In this document: positions 45,409 through 58,516 of the stretch, piece by piece
How the letters are laid out: every line of letters begins with the position of its first letter
Position numbering within the stretch: the first letter of the stretch is position 1
Made by a program: the position numbers and the translations under genes
DNA from: Telmatactis stephensoni
Taxonomy: Eukaryota > Cnidaria > Anthozoa > Actiniaria > Isophelliidae
Assembly: GCA_029948255.1 (NCBI GenBank)
Contig: JALIZF010001882.1
Location: 1,094,013 to 1,158,012 of the forward strand
Direction: 5' to 3'
Length of the DNA: 64,000 bases
Notes under the pieces: generated by a model
Told to the model about the DNA's origin: nothing
Seen by the model: the letters and a program-made list of their open reading frames with translations, nothing else
Database searches by the model: none

Positions 45409-45926
45409 CTTGCAAAGCAGTCTTGAAGCTAAAAATCTGATAGAAGTGGGAATCATAAATATAAAATTCCATGCTTTAAAACATCAAAAAATTAGAAGAA
45501 ATAATTGCGAAGACATCTTGTAACTGACTAGTACGCTTGCGCAATTTCTAAACCACAGGTAACCCAAAGACTGTAATGCTGCACATGTTTTACTAGAAAA
45601 ATGTATCTAGTAAAAATGGTAAAGAAAAAAGAAACATTTATTTTTATAATCAGTTTTATTGGACAGAACAATAAAAGAATCAGTCTTTTTTTTAGTTGAG
45701 AGAACTATATTTCTTGGGTTACCTGTGCAATCTGACCCCGTAGTCTTCCGGTCAGCAGTATCCGAAAAAAGCTCTATATACTTCATTAAGATAATCTTTA
45801 GTATACCTTCAATATATTTGAAAGCTGGTGACATTCATTTTTTTCTTACATAAAGTACATAGCTAGGAAGGTAAATTTTTAGCGCGCGGAAAAATAGCGC
45901 GCAATGCCTCGAAGAATTTTCAAGCG
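45409..45926. promoter_or_regulatory. Divergent promoter region between the EEP gene and CTC1
   Basis: The 518 bp separate two oppositely oriented start codons. No TATA box was assigned. AGCGCGCGGAAAAATAGCGC, close to the CTC1 start, could be an E2F-like GCGCG-containing site; that is inference. Shared control is suggested by spacing only. Confidence 0.5.
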
Positions 45927-48900
45927 ATGGAGACATTTATTCGCAAGGTTTATGATTTATGTAATATAGGGCGAACTGATGAGGTAATAATACTATCTTC
46001 TGAGCAAATTTTAAAGCTATTGTGATTTTTTCGAGGCCCGTAATAGATAAAAATTCATCAAATGATGTTGTTGTTCATTTCAGGAGAAGAAATGGCTGTC
46101 AAAGTTCGTCGATCACGTGCAAAAATACATCTTTAAAGACTCTTGTACTCATAGTTGTATTGAGCTATCACTAAAAATACTAGAACGCCTCACAGCACTA
46201 ACAGAAAAGAAGGAAAATTTTGATCACACTGGTGATGATGATGGTGATCATTATGATGCCAGTCAACAGATATCAACGGCTACCTTATATGAGTTGTGGT
46301 CAATTTCGTCCTTGATGACAAAGAAAGAAATATGTTCTGGACAGTTAAACTTTGATGATGATATCGCCAGCAGTGGAGATGAATTTGGTAATTAAAAGTA
46401 TATGCATGCTTATACCCGATATGTGCTTGTGGAAATTCAAAATAGGCAACCCCAAGCTAGTAGATGACAGACAGTTGCCAATGAAGTGTCTGCAGTGAGT
46501 AGCCAGTGGTAATGAGCCAGTCACTAGTAGATGAAAACTCTGGGTACTCTGGCTGACTGCAGGAAAATACTAGATGTACATATATTTAGTTTGCCATAGG
46601 CAATTTGTGCAAATCTGGAGTGCAATTTATCCCTATTGAAATGCAGGGATTGCAGGTTTTTTTCCACACACTGGCAGTGGGCTTCCACTAGCTGACTTGG
46701 AAGTGCTTCGAATACACTTAAATGTCCTGGTAATTTGTATGCAGCAACAAAATACAAGATGACCTGGCAAGGCTGATCATTTTGCTTTTCACAACATTGA
46801 AGATGTTGACTTTTGTCATATGACCCATCAGACAGACAAACAGGCAGACAGACAGACAGACATCATCATCATCATCATCATCATCATCCAAGAGGAAGAA
46901 GGGGGTGGGGAGTGAGATATGGTGTAATTCCTTTTCAATAATGCTATTATGCTAATTAAACTAACCTTCATGAAGCTAAAAAAATTATCCCCCTCCAGAT
47001 TTTACCAAAAGGTAGTCATTACACAAGGGTGATAACTGTATAGTTTATAAACATTTATTTACATTTTCAGGCTACAAACACTTAGTACCAATTGCCCCAT
47101 CATTCCTTCTTGGATATCTGCGATGGTGTCCTTCTTCTTTTGAGCCAAGTAATTTTCCAACATGTGGTTCTCTGTTTCTGGAAGATAATTCAGGGTTTTT
47201 GCCAATCGAGGTAAAAATTGCATGTTGTATTTGTGTATCTGAATTATAACTCACATGTTGATGTACAGTTGTAGCTAAGGGAATATTCCATAAATACTAA
47301 AAGACTATCAAATTTATTAGATCTCTAATCCTGATAAAAAGTGGATGGATCAATTAGTAATTGTGCCAACCTGGACTTTTGTGTCTGCCCCAGAAAACCT
47401 GTCTCAAAGTAAGTCCAATTTGACAGAACATTGCATGTAGTAACAAGAAACCATAATACTAAGAGAGCGAAACTCAGTATTGATGTCTGTGCGATGTTCG
47501 TGGCACCTAAGGCTATTTTTAGTAATTTCGCCATCGCGCGCGCAAGGCTCTTAAACAATAGAATTCAAACAGTCCCGTCCATGCGCACGTCAAAAATCAA
47601 ATTCTATTGGTTGAGGGTCTTGCGCACGCGATGGCGAAGTTACTAAAAATAGCCTTAGTCGCCACGAACATCGCACAGACATCAATACCGAGTTTCGCTC
47701 TCTTAGTATTATGGTCTCTTGGTAGTAACTGATGATGTTGTTCATGATGATAATGATGATGATGGTAAAGAAGATGATGATGATGAGATGGTAGGACATA
47801 ATGATTTTTGTGATGCTTCAATATTTTGAACTCCCAAGGCCAAAGGAAGCCAAGAAAAACTACAAATACAATCGTAGGGTTAAAATACGTTCAAATACAG
47901 CTTATAATTAATATACTAACAGAAATGACCCAAGGGATTATTGTTTGTAATTTTATTGAAGTAACCCATTCATAAATATTTGTCTTGTTACTGTTCAGAA
48001 TCTCATAAACAAGCATTCCTCTCTGCTAATGGGTACATTGAGGCAAAGGAAGGCTGTGTACCAACATTCCAGAAAGTATACCCAAGCCCTGAATCTCTGC
48101 CACTTCCAGCTTCCATGTCACTTACTGAATACAAAGAAAGCTCAAGGTTATTTTTAAGTGTATTATAACATGACAAATTAAAACAGCTACATTACAAATA
48201 GTTACTAGCCCAGCAATCTTTACCTGCCACATACAAAGGAATCATATAGAATGATGGAGGATGAATTATTATTGAGTGATGGAGTTTTAATGCATGTACA
48301 GATGCATATGTAGCTTCATCTTGATTCTATTTGTATGTAGCAAGTCAGTGTCTCAGAAGTCTGCTATTAACTTGCATGTACATGATGAATGTAGGTACTA
48401 GTCACTCTTTGAGGATGTACAAGTGCATTTATGAATTTCCCACAAGATACATCCAGGGGGTTCCTAAGATTTTGAATTGCAGGGCATGTCGCTGTGACAT
48501 CAGGTCAAGAAATAGAGATATTTATTACCAAAAGTTGCCTTAGTTGTCCAAGATAGTCGGGCAAAACCCACCAAAGTCATCTCCACAGCCAGTCAATTTG
48601 TCCAGTACCCAGCCCTTATTGAACCCTCTGTACAATGTACATCATGCATCTTTACGTTTTTAGATCTGAAAAACAGACTGTCAGCTTACATGGAAAAGTA
48701 ACAGCTTTCAGCCCAGTCCATAAGTAAGTTAATAAAGCTTATTAAGCAAATTAAGATGAAATGTGAGGTTCCAGAAAATATCCGTATCCCATCACTGGGC
48801 CGGGGAATTTGTAAAAGGATCCCCCCTACCCTCTGGAACTTCCAATTTTCTCCCAGGCATACAAGCTTTGCAATTTTCTTTCATTTCAATTCCTCCAGAA

Positions 48901-51900
48901 TTTCCAGTTCCCTCCATTGTAGGACCTAGCTGGTATGGATTTTTCCTTGGACCACACAATATCAAATATTCTCATTTTCTTCTGAGAAAATTATTCTTTT
49001 ACTCACCAGCAAATTTTTTTGAGATTCAGAGCTTTCTATCCCCATCTTGTTTTCTTTTTTCTTTTAATAAAAAACTGCAATAACAACATCAGCAAAAACA
49101 ACAACATCAACAACAATAATCCTTTATCGGAATTCCATTCCATGCTCATTTCATACTGTACTACATTGTAATTTCAATAAGAATATAATTAGAGCGATTT
49201 TCGTATGAGTGGGAAACTAACCGTACCGTACCGTGACCGTGTCAGTACCGTAATGTCTATAAAAAGATTCTAAATTCCTGCCGTAACCGTACCATGCATT
49301 GACCGTAACTGGTACGGTCAGTTTCCCACTCATACGAAAACCGCTCTATGTATTCAATGTATAAGAGGTAAATTTATGTCTACATCCATTTGGTATTTTC
49401 CCTTCTTTCTCAGTATGCCAAACAGCAAGCCATTCTTCCTTGTTGAGATGACTTGCACAAACAGCTCAATCAGTACACCAATAGTCATTCAGGTTAGTAA
49501 TTGTCTTTGACTGCCTATTAGGGAGCTTAAGCATGAGACTTTTCTGTCAACATGGATGTCACCCATAGGTTTTTGATCATGTGCTTACTGTCATACTGTA
49601 TATGAGGTTCCCTTCTCACTAGAACAGCAGTTGAGGCTTTCTCACATTCTAGATTTCATGTATGATGGTGTGCGCATGGACAAAAGCATACACGTGACAT
49701 CCGTGTTGACAAAAACGTCTCGTGCTTAAGCTCCCTATTGTCATATACACCCTGGTTCCATGAGGATAAAATATGGTTCATTTTTCATATTTTAACATCC
49801 TTGCTATATATTTTGCTCCCAGCTCAAATTTTTTTTATTTGAACTACAGGGATCACAGTTTATGCATTGGGTGCACTTTTTAGAAATGGAGAAGATGTAT
49901 ATTTTTTCTGATTTGCGGGACACAACAATGAATAAGGTATGGAACTGATTATGTAGGGGACCTCAAGTCCTATTGTTTATTAGTATGAGTTGTAACCGTT
50001 TAAAATAAATGTATTTGACCCAATCCTCTGGCACCGCCCAAGGGAGTGGCAAAGAGGTGCTGGATTCAATACTTTGCAAAGTTTAAAGAGTTCCTCCTTT
50101 CTCATTCTTAGAAAAAATGTGAATTATCATTTCTAAAGGTCTATTCTATCTGTCATTTGGTAGATATTGATGTAATTTATGGTACATTCTTAATTAGGGA
50201 ACTAAAAATGAATGGAAAATTCTTGCTTCAACAAAGACTTCAAGATTTTTGGAGTATTACAAGCAGAATGAGCCTGAAGTCACAAAGAAAAGAAAACCAG
50301 ATGAAGTCTTGAAGGAAAATCATTTGGTGAGTAAAACAACAAGTTAAGTCGAACAGTTGAAGGGTTCCATATGAAAACGGCCTAAGTGACTTTTCTGATG
50401 ATTTTTTCAATGGCATAAAATGATATCAATTAACTTTCCAGGACCAAAAAAATCAATGTCTGGACATCCATCAAAAAGTCAATTAGGTCGTTTTCATAGA
50501 GAACCCTTCATTAATTAAACAATCACTCTTTAATTAGGAAGGTATTACAGCGTTTGATTGTCATAAAGGTGGTGATGTAAATGAAAATAAATAGTAAAAT
50601 AAATAGTAAAATATATAGTAAAATATGAAGTGGTCCTTCAATAAAGTGTTCGCTCATAAAGGCTTAACAATATTTATCAATTGGGGTGGTGTGGGGTGGT
50701 GGGTAGGGGTGTGCACCCCCTCATGAAATGATTTTGGTCCCTTTTCTTATCGATACTCTTCAAATATCTTCTTGATCTTCTTTGTGGTTTCTAATGTATA
50801 CAATGCTGCACCCCTCCTGGGGATAATGCTGGATCCTCCCCTGTATTTTGTGACCAACTAAGAATATATATTTTTAGGACATGCCTTCCAAACGATCGAA
50901 AAGCATAGATGGTAAACTCCAAGTAGCAACGGTAAGCGCCACAAATCAAGACCAATCCAAAGCCACTGTGTCTAAGACTGCACAACCAAGAACGCTTTCC
51001 TACAAGGTAATTAAGTTCGTAGATTTTTAGGACTCAGGATCTAGAAAGCTAAGGCAGACATGGCGAAAAACACGAAAGGTCTTAAGAACTTTGGTCTGAA
51101 CTACAAACAAACAAAAACTAATACATGTAAGTAAGCATCGGTGTAAAAAGATACGTTAATGTAAGTCATAGATACTATATATTGAAAAATTCAAAAGAAA
51201 ACGAGTGTATGCAATACCTTCAAATTTCGATAAAAGTACGTAAGAAGGGCCGTGGGAAAATTCTCTGAATTATCTAATGCTGTGACTAAACCATATTTTT
51301 TCTCGTTTTATAGGGTGTTATCACCAAATGCTTTTCTCATCCACACGTTGGTTGCTACGAAATCGACAACAAAATAAGGTACTGTACATCAATCTTTAGG
51401 CGGTTTTCAGGCCGGGGCGGCATACGCAAATACGTTTATTTCCAAGACACATATAGCAGAACATTTACGGTATATAACTTGCGCGCTGATTGACTTGCTA
51501 TCGGGTTGTACTGGAATGCTTGCAAAGAATATATGATAAACTCTGAGCTAAGTCTTGGTTCCTAGCGCTCGCTAGCAAGCATAAGCGCAAGGAGCAAAAG
51601 CAGACTCAGTATTGCTTTTAAGACATAGGAGTGTGAAAATGACGAGCACTTCTAGTGAGCAGTACGCTACTGAGTCTGCGCTTGTTGCTTGAGCATAACG
51701 CTTGCGTTTTTTGTGTGAACTAAGTTCAAGTTTGTTTCTCTCGTTACTCCTTGGTTCCTAAGCTTGCTTTCTCTCGCTGTACAACTCCCATCTGGAGTGT
51801 TTATATCACAATACAGAGACAGGCTCACGCGTTTTATATAATATCATATAGTGTGCATTCACCGTGTTTAAATTATCTTTATTCCATGTTTAGGTTATAC

Positions 51901-54900
51901 ACAGTTCATCAGCCATGTCCAAACATTGGTCGTGGCCTACGAGTTGGTGCCGAAGTGTCTCTGTATAACGTCCATCTTGTGAAGAAAGGGAAAGTATGCA
52001 GATGGTTTCTCTACTGCACATTACTGTAATCATGTTTTACTCGTTAAACATTGTAGAAAGAATACTGCGTGACCATGCAGTTTCCGTTAGAGTAAGAAAC
52101 GGACCATGGTGTCTATTTGAATATGAATTTCTTGCCGTGACTTCCAGTTTTCCTGCTTCGTTAGCTCGTTTTGTTGAAACTAAGGGAAGATGTTTGCATT
52201 CCAGGATGTTCTTGGTTTATGTTGTTGTACATTAAGCTCAGTATGTATAACGAAGTTCTCTCCCCTGGATTCAGAATGGAAGGTACATGTAAATGTTTTG
52301 CTTGTTGATTTTTGAAACGATTTATGTTACGTAGTAGCTGTCTTGACCTGTGGTATTTTCATATCACTAAGGCCAGTTTAGTAGTAGTATATATGGAATG
52401 GTTGAAACCGGAAGATCCACATGTGGATCTTGTGTGGATCTTGTGTGGATCTTGTGAATCATGAAGGTCTCATGGGAGTATAGTGCCTAATAGTATTCTA
52501 ATCCTGGCAAGACCAGCAGTCTGATATTACATTTATTCACCAGCCAATGGTCTTCACTGTTAATCCACTGGCATTGCATGGACAAAACATGTCACTTAAA
52601 GATTACGTTGACTTCAGCCACGCTTGTGAGAAACTATTAGAGAAGTTTTCTAGAACAGAAAGGTACTGTAACTCTTCACTTTCTTCTTCTACTAAATTCT
52701 GTTGACCGAAGTTGCTTTCTTATTTTGTTAGTTTTCGGGGGAAAAAATTAAGGAGTGGGCACCGCTTCTCCTGTCCATTTACCCAGCGTGCTGATACTCA
52801 TTTGTACCCAGCCGAGTAGACTGATTCAATGTTTGATAAAGTGTTAAATAGCTCAAGGACACTTCAAAATGGTCACTGGCGAAGTGGAACGGGATTCGAA
52901 ACTCTCGATCTTTCAGCCACGTGTCCCGCGCATTCCGTCGGATTTAACTTAAAAATGAAGTATTCATTGTTGCTTTATTCGATGTTTTTTTAGACCAAGC
53001 AGTTTGATTGGTTACTCATCAAGTCGACAAAAGTCAAGGTAAGCAGACATCTTGGACAAAACTACAATGGTCCGAAGATTAAGGCATCGTGTGCATAGAA
53101 TGTGTTGGGACGGGTGTTGTAGAACCAAAAAGAACGAACTAAATCATCTTTTCAACCACAATCCTTTGCTCAAATCCTTCCATTATTTAAATTAACTAAC
53201 GTTATATTTATTTGTCTAAAACGTATTTTCAGTGCAAAAGACAAATCAGCACAACGATCAGTGATTGCAAAATTCCTTGAAGCCAGAAAATCAATGATTG
53301 CTGCCCCACAACAACCAAGAAACATTTATCAAGAATTCTTTGATCGCCCTCACACGTGCTGCCCTTCAAAACTCGAATCAGTTAGCCTACCAGCTATTTA
53401 CACCATTGAGGAGTTCAAGCAAATGGTTCTGGAGAAGAGCAAGGGTGTGCCCTGGGAGAGTGGGGGTAAGGAAGGCTCTAGTAGGTCATCTGAATGGCTC
53501 TATCAGGTGTTCAATTGTGACGATATCAGTAAAGATTTGGTAAGTGATTATGGTCGTTAGACTGTGAAATTTCTGCTGAAGAAGAAGTTCCTCCAGTTGC
53601 ATGCAAAATATGATGGTGGTGGTGGTGGTTGGCGATGATGATGACGATGATAGTTAATATAAAGATGGTGATGATAACGATATTGATAAATAAGCTATTA
53701 CTGTAGTGTTTAGGCAAGACCTGGTTTTCACTGCGACGCAAACATAAGAATAAGAATAAGGGCAAGCCGGCACAAGGACCACAGATTTTCCTTTTATTTG
53801 TGCTTACGCGCTTGTCCATGAAAACGGAGCATTATACTTGCGTTCGTGCTTGCGTCGCTAACCAGGCTAAATTGATGATGCTCCTATTTTGCATCTAAGC
53901 CATTACAACAAGCCTAGAATAATACCTTACTTTCCGTTGATTTTGGTTTTATCTTACCAAGCCATAGCCTGCGTTGCTGGCGGTCTGCGGTTTTTGGAGC
54001 GGAGGAAGAAATGAAAGACCTTTCATTCCTTCATCCGCCCCCCAAAAAAACCGCAGACCGCCAGCAACGCAGGCTAACCAAGCCACAATACTTTTTTACA
54101 GATATTACTTGGCCATCTAAGATCATCACAAACAACAGGCCACCTTAAACTGTACGACGAGACGGGTAAGATCCCTGTTCAAGTTACAGATGATCATAAA
54201 AGTCATGCTGACAAAATGGATGGAGTAAAAACTCTTCTTGATTCTAAAGATTGTATCGTTCAAATAAACAAATATAGCATTGTCATTGAGAAGTTCCAGA
54301 ACTCAATATTGGAAAGTCTTGCTGGCGAGAAAAGGACACGAATGTATGTTCAAACTTCAACAAACGATTTAAAACAGCTAACGGAGAAGAAATCCAGTAC
54401 CGCAGAAGACAAAAGTGTATTAAATAAGCATGTTGCAAGAGAAGAGAAGCATAAAAAGGCACAGGAAACTGTAGGAACGAGTTCATTAAAAGAAGCGGCG
54501 TCAAATCATAGAACTGGGGTGGAACTTGAGAAATCACGTGACCAGTCAGTTACATGCAAAGATCCAAATGACACGTGCCTGTTCACGTGCAAAGTGTTAT
54601 TCCTAGTACGACATCGAGAAAATCTGCAGCTTAAAAAGAAGCCGAAGGTTCTTTACGCATGCGCAGTCGATGCAAAAGTGCTGGGATTGTTGACCAATGA
54701 AAGTGCAGGATCTTTTGATGACGTCATTGGCGACGTGTCTCGTATGAAGACAATGAATAAAAGCATTGTTTTAAAACTTCAATCCGAAGGTACATCTTGG
54801 CATCCATACCTATACGATGGGTGCTTCTATATCTTACAGGAGATTGTTGCAAATAAGAGCAAGTCGAACATAATGCAGTGTTTGAATAATCCTTCCAAAT

Positions 54901-57900
54901 CATTATTAAATGTCTCATCATCGATGACTGTCACGTTGGTACGTTTTCGTATGGATAACGTGACAGAAGAATGTAACGTAATTGACATAGTTGATTCGAA
55001 GGGAGAAAAGAAAGAAAACGAAGTTGCCATGGCAATGGATGCAGCACTAAAGAGATTCTTGTGCGGTGAGGAAGATAAACTTCAGAGTATCGAAGGCATT
55101 CTGAATTTAAATATCAACAAGTCTGATAAAATGTAAGTAGTTGGACATTTATCGCATTTTTCGGTGATGTCGTTTAGAGATAATGCACCGATGTATTACC
55201 GACAAAAGGTTCAATCTCCAGACTAGAAGCCCACCTTGTAGACCCAGCGCACCATATCCCGTGGCAAGGGAGAGAATAACATCTTAAAGGCAGGTCTCTC
55301 ATATACTTGAACCTGGACCACAGGGTGACCACTATGCCGCGTCGCCCTTGCCACCCTCTCCACGCCTTTCTTCTATTTTTCATTTCTTTTTGCTCTTTCC
55401 CTCCCCCTCTGTATTGCTTGTTTCCAGCAAACATAATTTTCAATCTCGCGAGCACTTTACTGAATATTTTAGTTATGCTCCTTAGAAAAGAAATTGGAGT
55501 CAAACAAGTCAACTTCGTTGGGAGAATAATTCGCCGTGAGCTGCGCCTGTCAGACACTTGTGGTCAGCTGTTGCCTGGTAACAATGTCTTGGTGCCTCAT
55601 TTTGGAGCTTTGGAGGAATCTAAGGTTCATCAGGTGGAGCTAGGATACGGTTACCTTGGAAACAAGACACTGTTTCTATGTGTGCAAGATCTGCATTCGC
55701 CAAACACTTTGGATGTCTACGTAGACTTGAGTACAGCTCCATATATAGATGGTCTATTGCCAGGTAATGTTGGAAAGTCTTGTTAAGGCCCTTAAGTGAC
55801 CCTGTGACCTGTGGTAACGAATTGGGGAGGGGGGGGGGGGGGGACTTGGGGGACAATCCTAATCCAATCTTTGGTAATGTTACTCTAAACCCACAAGCTT
55901 TCGTAATGCGTCATTCAGGGACGCTGCAGCCGTCAACGGAGGTAAAAAGAGGATATCCCTTCGCACTAAAAACCGCATAAATTATATCAAATACATCCAA
56001 CTTAAGATATTCAGACTTCGCGCTCATAACAAGCCAAGTAGCTTTTTCTTCTCATTAAAATAGTACATCCATTTATTGCTGATTTCTTTAAGGCGCTGTG
56101 ATATGCTGCAGACGGTTTTTACGCAAGGTTTCTCGAAATGGCAACGTATACTGCTCATTCGAGGCTTGTTCCTCACTCACTGTTACCAGCCCAGCCTATA
56201 AAAATCCCACATTGGTCCAAACCAACACGAACTCAAAGGTCGATTCAAACAATCAGCGAATGTCTTCAGTTCCTGATCGTCTATTGGCCGAGTTGATCCA
56301 ATGCGAGGCTTCTGGAAATCGTATCCATTCAATTTCAAGAATTCGATGTAGAGTGACGTCAGTGCAGAAACTGTGCATGCGTTGGCATTGTTCGAAGTGT
56401 AGTCAAGTAATCATCAGAGAGGAGTGTCCGCAGGGATGTCGTGGGGACGAGAGATTTAGATTCTGTGCCGAAGCAAGGTAATAGTTTTATTAGAGAAGAT
56501 TTCGTATGACTGTGAAAACGGCACGGTCACAGCACGCTAGAAATCTTGTTCAGTACCCATTCCAATGTTTCGCGAAACGTTGCGCGCAACAGCCGCAGAA
56601 GTAGGATCCAGTTCTACTTCTGCAACTGTCCAGAACTGTTGCGCGCAACATTGCACGGGATGTTTCAGTGGTGGACACACGGTGCAACCGTGTTGCGCGC
56701 GGTGTTTCAGCAGATGTTTCGGGAAAAGTTGCACCGTGTCTCTGGGCCTTAAAAGCAGCAAAATCTAAGTGTCGTTTTGCATTTGGGCTATTTTTAGAAC
56801 TTGTTCCAGTCTTCTTCGGATAATTCAAAAACTTTCAAAAAAAAAAAAGCGTTGGTCAACACACCACCGTAGGGAACGAGCCTCACATTCTCCTAGTTAT
56901 CCTATGGTTAGGCTATGTCAAGAACTTTAATTTCTAAGTAAACGTTCTATATCTGGTTCTAGGTGCCTTGTAGAGGACGGGACGGCTGAAGCCATGGTAT
57001 ACTTGTCAGATGACACCATTCCATTTCTGCTTAGGCTCTCTACTGACGAATTGTCGAAATTGAAAAGTTGCGCTTTAAGTCTGGGAGAGCTGTTGTACCA
57101 GCGGTATAGCTATGGTCATGAAAATTTATTCAAGGTATTGCTTTGCTAAGGATATAGTCGGGCGGAAGCGAAGCTAGAGGCTTGTTGGTTGAAAGGCCCA
57201 TGACTTTGCGGATGGGGCCTATTTGTCGAAAGATCTGATAACTGATTGAGCCCCCTTACTAACGCGTAACATTTCTTTATAACGCGCTCTTTTTGATGTC
57301 TTTGCGTTAGTTAACGGAAAAGTTCTACTTTGCTTGCGTAAACATACCTGTGCCTCATTAGAGCCTCCCGCGAGTGAAGAAACAGACTAGAGAACTCACA
57401 GCAAAGATAGAACACAAAGGACAGAACATACGAAAAGAATCAAACTCTTATTAAGTACCGACCGTTATGTCTTTCAGGGAGACAACGCACATTCCCTTTC
57501 GAAACATTCAGAAGCAAACAAAATCCTTGCTGAACGTTGTTGTTCACAAGAAGTTCGAAGATCTGTGGTACTGTACTGTAAGCCCGTGGGTACTGTGAAT
57601 AAGAAAGCTGACACTAGTGCAGAACAAGGTAATGATGGCCTATTAGATGACATCAGTCACATTGTCGTTAAGCATTGGGGTAGGGTTGGTGGTGCGTGGG
57701 AATAGGGAGAGGAACTAATTGTTATGGGGTGCAGCTAGGGGAGGCATTATGGCAGTGGGGTTGGTCGCGAATTTGGGATGTCTTAGTCATTGGGGAAGGG
57801 TTTGGGAAACTAGTTGTTAGGCATTTCTTAGGCAGTGGGTTAGGGTTGGTGATGAATGTGGGGTAGGGAGAACTAATTGGCATGGGGTATGGCTAGTGGA

Positions 57901-58445
57901 GGCATTTCTTAGGTATTGGGGTTGGTGGTTTTGGGGTAGGGAGGGGAATGTCAGAAAACAGTTGGTGGGCCTAAGCAGTAAGCAGGCATTTCGTAGGCAA
58001 TGGGGTAGGGTTGGTGATGAATGTGAGGTAGAGATGGGAACTTATTGGCATGGGGTGTAGCTAGTGGAGGCATTTTGTAGGCAGTTATGTTGGTGATTTG
58101 GGGGTAGGGAGGGGAATGGTAGAAAACAATTAGGTTGGGCCTAGTGGATGCATTTATTAGGCGTTTGATTGGGGCTGCTGGTAAATATTTAGGATATCTG
58201 GTGGGAAGGTGGGGGAACTAATTACCGAGAGGCGCAAAGACGTCAGGTTTGATCAAACGTTCAATTTTGGGTTTTTGTTTTTGCCAGAGTATGAAACCCG
58301 ACCAATATCAATCAACCAGACAGAACATTCAACCTTTGTGAGACCAAAACTACTCCTCAGAGCTGTAGAACTGAAAGATGTCAATTATCAAGAAGAAATA
58401 AAGCATTTATTGTGTTCGTTGAGTAACGAAAGCCATGTCACGTAA
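45927..58445 (+). CDS. CTC1: CST complex subunit CTC1 (telomere maintenance)
   Basis: Twenty-one exons: 45927-45983, 46084-46387, 47071-47210, 47321-47408, 47999-48146, 48664-48723, 49414-49492, 49850-49936, 50198-50326, 50878-51006, 51314-51378, 51894-51993, 52544-52662, 52994-53038, 53233-53539, 54102-55132, 55486-55763, 56093-56477, 56963-57134, 57478-57628, 58288-58445; 4032 nt, 1343 aa, every phase agrees. CTC1-type features: OB-fold-like segments (VSLHGKVTAFSP; RLYTVHQPCPNIGRGLRVGA; HLKLYDETGKIPVQV), and near the C-terminus a zinc-ribbon-like set CSKC and CPQGC at about 1154-1170 followed by CLVEDGTAEAMVYL. CTC1 joins STN1 and TEN1, binds single-stranded telomeric DNA and promotes fill-in by polymerase alpha-primase. 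It is somewhat longer than the human protein, partly through a charged, lysine-rich insert in the 1031-nt exon. The acceptor at 55486 was chosen over 55473 because only it keeps the frame. Confidence 0.9.
47453..47715. repeat. Long-armed foldback element in CTC1 intron 4
   Basis: Arms of roughly 90 bp (outer ATACTAAGAGAGCGAAACTC, inner GCTATTTTTAGTAA...CGCCATCGCG) are inverted copies around a centre near 47570. About 260 bp, non-coding. Confidence 0.8.
49190..49348. repeat. MITE-like element, CGTATGAGTGGGAAAC family, full length
   Basis: TIRs of 28-29 bp (AGAGCGATTTTCGTATGAGT...; right copy differs at one base) with interior CCGTACCGTGACCGTGTCAG and TAATGTCTATAAAAAGATTC. Closest in layout to 33073-33221. 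It lies in a CTC1 intron. Confidence 0.88.
51545..51722. repeat. Inverted-repeat element (ACTGAGTCTGCG family)
   Basis: GCATAAGCGCAAGGAGCAAA...CAGACTCAGTA faces TACTGAGTCTGCGCTTGTTG...AACGCTTGCG. It lies in the CTC1 intron before exon 12. Confidence 0.65.
53708..53872. repeat. CCTGGTTTTCAC-ended element
   Basis: Left end ACCTGGTTTTCACTGCGACGCAA and right end GCTTGCGTCGCTAACCAGG are inverted. It lies in the CTC1 intron before the large exon. Confidence 0.6.
53966..54077. repeat. Near-perfect foldback next to the CTC1 exon 16 acceptor
   Basis: Arms AGCCTGCGTTGCTGGCGGTC... (about 35 bp) pair with the complement ending at 54077, around a GAAAGACCTTTCATTC centre that is itself palindromic. The right arm ends 24 bp before the exon starting at 54102. 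Confidence 0.8.
56491..56760. repeat. Truncated CGTATGAGTG-family end plus a GTTGCGCGCAAC repeat
   Basis: TAGAGAAGATTTCGTATGAC...GAAAACGGCACGGTCAC is a family terminus without its partner, starting 14 bp after the exon 18 donor. It runs into a different element rich in TGTTGCGCGCAAC and GTTTCGCGAAAC palindromes (about 56560-56760). Confidence 0.6.
57660..58205 (+). repeat. G-rich minisatellite, ~165-bp unit
   Basis: GGGGTAGGGTTGGTG starts a unit at about 57675, 57840 and 58003. Each continues with AACTAATTG, ATGGGGTG/ATGGGGTAT, GGAGGCATT and GGGTAGGGAGGGGAATG segments. About three units in the last intron of CTC1. Confidence 0.75.
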
Positions 58446-58495
58446 CATTTTAATGTAAATACAATAATTTAATATTCTTAAATACTCTGTAGTAA

Positions 58496-58516
58496 AATAA
58501 AGTAGTCAATAATAAA
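58496..58516 (+). terminator. Two AATAAA polyadenylation signals of CTC1
   Basis: AATAAA occurs at 58496-58501 and 58511-58516, 51 and 66 bp after the CTC1 stop codon. Confidence 0.7.

Noticed and set aside
55473..55485. Upstream acceptor for CTC1 exon 17
   Set aside because: Using it with the strong donor at 55132 gives an immediate stop; the AG ending at 55485 keeps the frame.
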